A stretch of DNA of 25,362 nucleotides. Source: Chloroflexota bacterium. GTDB lineage: Bacteria; Chloroflexota; Dehalococcoidia; JACQGW01. Shown here piece after piece: positions 23,774-25,362 of this stretch (positions within the stretch are counted from its first letter, which is position 1; each line of letters opens with the position of its first letter). Location: contig JACQGW010000124.1 of NCBI GenBank assembly GCA_016199325.1, forward strand, positions 1 to 25,362. Direction: 5' to 3'. The notes under the pieces were generated by a model that did not search any database, was not told the origin of the DNA, and saw only the letters and a program-made list of their open reading frames with translations. A program made the translations under genes and the position numbers.

Positions 23774-24301
23774 ATGGCCGTTCTTCATCAGGTCGACGGA
23801 GCTCGCGGGGCGCAGATGAGCCGGCGCTGGTTCATGCGGGCCGCCTGGGGCACCGGCATGCTGTTGCTCCTCGCGCAGGTCGGCGGCGCGTTTGTCGATT
23901 TCTTCCGGCCGCGCAAGATCGGCGCTTTCGGCACCGAGCTCGCCATCGGCACCGCCGACCAGTTTCCGGTCGGCTCGATTACCCGGTTCACCGAGGGCAA
24001 GTTCTACGTCAGCCACGTGCCCGAGGGCTTCCTGGCGTTCTACCAGAAGTGCCCCCATCTCGGCTGTACGGTGCCGTGGGAGCCAACCCAGCAGAGCGAG
24101 GACAAGGTCCAGGCGAAAGGGCGGTTCAATTGCCCCTGCCACGCATCGATCTACAATCGCTACGGGGAGATCGTCGCCGGTCCAGCGCCGCGCCCACTCG
24201 ACCTCATGCAGGTGCGCGTCGAAGGCGGCAAGGTCTACGTCCACACCGGCAAGATCACCCAGCGGGGCATCTGGCAGCCGGACCAGGCGGTCAAGGCGTA
24301 G
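23774..24301 (+). CDS. Rieske iron-sulfur protein of the bc complex
   Basis: This 175-residue subunit carries a [2Fe-2S] cluster and moves electrons from quinol to the cytochrome c subunit. A twin-arginine motif (SRRWFMR, 16-22) precedes one membrane segment (AAWGTGMLLLLAQVGGAFV), which fits Tat export with retained anchor. Cluster motifs are CPHLGC (93-98) and CPCHAS (120-125). C93, H95, C120 and H123 are the expected ligands, and C98 and C122 the expected disulfide, as in high-potential Rieske proteins. The second box has Ala where Gly is usual. The start ATG 23774 is preceded by AAGGAGGT with a 5-base spacer, one of the strongest ribosome sites in the window. The open frame upstream is an overlap with the previous gene. 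Confidence 0.96.
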   Translation: MAVLHQVDGARGAQMSRRWFMRAAWGTGMLLLLAQVGGAFVDFFRPRKIGAFGTELAIGTADQFPVGSITRFTEGKFYVSHVPEGFLAFYQKCPHLGCTVPWEPTQQSEDKVQAKGRFNCPCHASIYNRYGEIVAGPAPRPLDLMQVRVEGGKVYVHTGKITQRGIWQPDQAVKA

Positions 24302-24334
24302 GCGACCGAGTAGACGACCGGTTAGACGACCGAA
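24299..24334 (+). repeat. Three 12-bp tandem units after the Rieske stop codon
   Basis: The units read TAGGCGACCGAG, TAGACGACCGGT and TAGACGACCGAA. The first begins with the Rieske TAG. Because the period is 12, every unit adds another in-frame TAG. Confidence 0.75.
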
Positions 24335-24359
24335 AGGAAGTTCGCAAGGAGCAGGCTGA

Positions 24360-25307
24360 GTGGAAACCATCGTCGCCGTGGCCGTCGCCGTGGCCATCCT
24401 TATCTTACTCGTCGCGCTGCTGTTCATTGCCCTCGGCCCCCGCACCCGCCGGGTTGGGACGGCCGAGGCAGTCGGCGGCGTGCCCGTCCCGATTGACGAG
24501 GGCACCGCGGCCGGCATGCCCCAGAAGATGATCCTCAGCGTCGGCATGCTCGTCTTCACCCTGTTGTTCATGGGCGGCTACTGGCTCACCGAGCCGATGC
24601 GGAATCAGCAAGCGGCCCAGCGGCAGGAGCATGTGGCGGTCGAGCGCGGCATTCACGCTTTCGCCAAGTACTGCGCCCGCTGCCACGGCGACAAGGGCCA
24701 GGGACTCACGGCTCCCCCGCTGACACGCGACGCCGTCGCTCAGCGCCACCAGTGGGACTTGAGCGACCCCGACAAGACGAAAGAGGCAACCGTTTTCGTC
24801 TACAGCACGATCTACTACGGCTGGCCGCCCGCCTATCGCGGTCAGAAACCGGCGATGCCGAACTGGGGTGAGACCGCCGGCGGTCCGCTGAACTACGAGC
24901 AGGTGAACGAGCTCGTCGCTTTTGTGCTGTCGACGGACGAGCACAAGTGGGAAGAGGTCAAGAAGCAGGTGGAGGCAGCCGGCGGTCTGCCGACCGATGC
25001 GGCCCCGGCTGCGGCCGCCGCGGGCACGCCCGCTGAAAAGGGCCAGGCGACCTTCCTGACCAAATGCGTCGGCTGCCACGCGGTCGACTCGCTCAAGGAC
25101 AAGGGGGCCGTCGGCACCGTCGGTCCGAACCTGAGCAAGTTTGGCGGGCAGAGCCAGATTGTCGGGACGCTTCCCACGAACGAGGAGAACGTCAAGAAGT
25201 GGCTGAAAGATCCCCCGGCCGTCAAGTCCGGGACGCTGATGCCGAACCTGGGCCTCTCTGACGACGACATCAACGCGCTGGCGGCGTTCCTGTTGACGCT
25301 GAAGTAG
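24360..25307 (+). CDS. Membrane-anchored dihaem cytochrome c of the bc complex
   Basis: This 315-residue protein has two N-terminal membrane segments (residues 4-25 and about 57-76) and two class I cytochrome c domains. The haem sites are CARCH (105-109) and CVGCH (236-240). Likely sixth ligands are M166 (KPAMPNW) and M294 (GTLMPNLG). An Ala-rich linker (about 213-225) joins the domains. It is a plausible replacement for cytochrome c1 or f in this operon, receiving electrons from the Rieske protein and passing them on, perhaps to a soluble carrier or an oxidase. GTG 24360 follows AAGGAG with an 8-base spacer. The two-segment anchor without a cleavable signal is a notable point. Confidence 0.94.
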   Translation: METIVAVAVAVAILILLVALLFIALGPRTRRVGTAEAVGGVPVPIDEGTAAGMPQKMILSVGMLVFTLLFMGGYWLTEPMRNQQAAQRQEHVAVERGIHAFAKYCARCHGDKGQGLTAPPLTRDAVAQRHQWDLSDPDKTKEATVFVYSTIYYGWPPAYRGQKPAMPNWGETAGGPLNYEQVNELVAFVLSTDEHKWEEVKKQVEAAGGLPTDAAPAAAAAGTPAEKGQATFLTKCVGCHAVDSLKDKGAVGTVGPNLSKFGGQSQIVGTLPTNEENVKKWLKDPPAVKSGTLMPNLGLSDDDINALAAFLLTLK

Positions 25308-25339
25308 AGGGGGCCAGGGGTCGGGGGGGCGTGCCTTCT

Positions 25340-25360
25340 CCCCTCTCAGTGGGAGAGGGG
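25340..25360. repeat. Hairpin repeat of the same family downstream of the cytochrome c gene
   Basis: CCCCTCTC and GAGAGGGG form 8-bp arms around a 5-base loop (25348-25352). It resembles the cores in the first 212 bases. It lies about 30 bases after the cytochrome c stop and might act as a transcript end, although no T-run is visible before the window ends. Confidence 0.7.
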
Positions 25361-25362
25361 CC

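Overview
The window is GC-rich DNA from a bacterial chromosome and falls into two blocks. I lean towards Chloroflexota or a similar high-GC environmental lineage. The reasons are the many short palindromic and tandem repeats, the repeats that read in frame into proteins, a b6-type menaquinol/cytochrome c reductase operon, and the dense set of envelope glycosyltransferases. No rRNA or tRNA gene is present, so this assignment is an inference.

Block 1 (about 1-19600, minus strand) is a glycan-assembly cluster of 14 tightly packed genes followed by a PAP2 phosphatase. Read in the direction of transcription, from high to low coordinates, the order is: PAP2 phosphatase (18721-19536), an AftB-like GT-C (17044-18627), a GT39-like GT-C (15360-17063), GT4 (14071-15363), GT4 (12920-14074), three consecutive polytopic GT-C-like proteins (11422-12918, 9896-11422, 8256-9911), a DPM1-like GT2 (7420-8190), a GT-C (5427-7412), and five GT4 enzymes (4159-5430, 2745-3911, 1573-2742, 337-1560 and a partial one at 1-349). 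Most neighbours overlap by 1-20 bases or lie within a few bases, so most of the block is probably co-transcribed. A plausible pathway is that the GT2 enzyme charges a polyprenyl phosphate with a sugar, the GT-C proteins use that donor outside the membrane, the GT4 proteins extend a cytoplasmic glycan from nucleotide sugars, and PAP2 recycles the lipid carrier. No flippase, polymerase or nucleotide-sugar synthesis gene lies in the window.

Block 2 (about 19600-25362) begins with a 500-bp island of repeats without genes. It continues with a minus-strand pair of small membrane-associated proteins (YtxH-like and DUF948-like). These are divergent from ruvB, whose upstream region holds back-to-back extended -10 promoters. 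After ruvB comes a four-gene cytochrome bc operon: cytochrome b6-type subunit, subunit IV, Rieske protein and a membrane-anchored dihaem cytochrome c.

The most unusual feature is how often short repeats enter the glycosyltransferase genes without closing the reading frame. A 57-bp repeat (19 codons) lies in the GT4 at 1-349. A heptamer tract sits in the equivalent loop of the GT4 at 14071-15363. A palindromic repeat encodes part of the N-terminus of the membrane protein at 11422-12918. A pair of inverted repeats flanks the AftB-like gene and supplies N-terminal or start codons to two genes.
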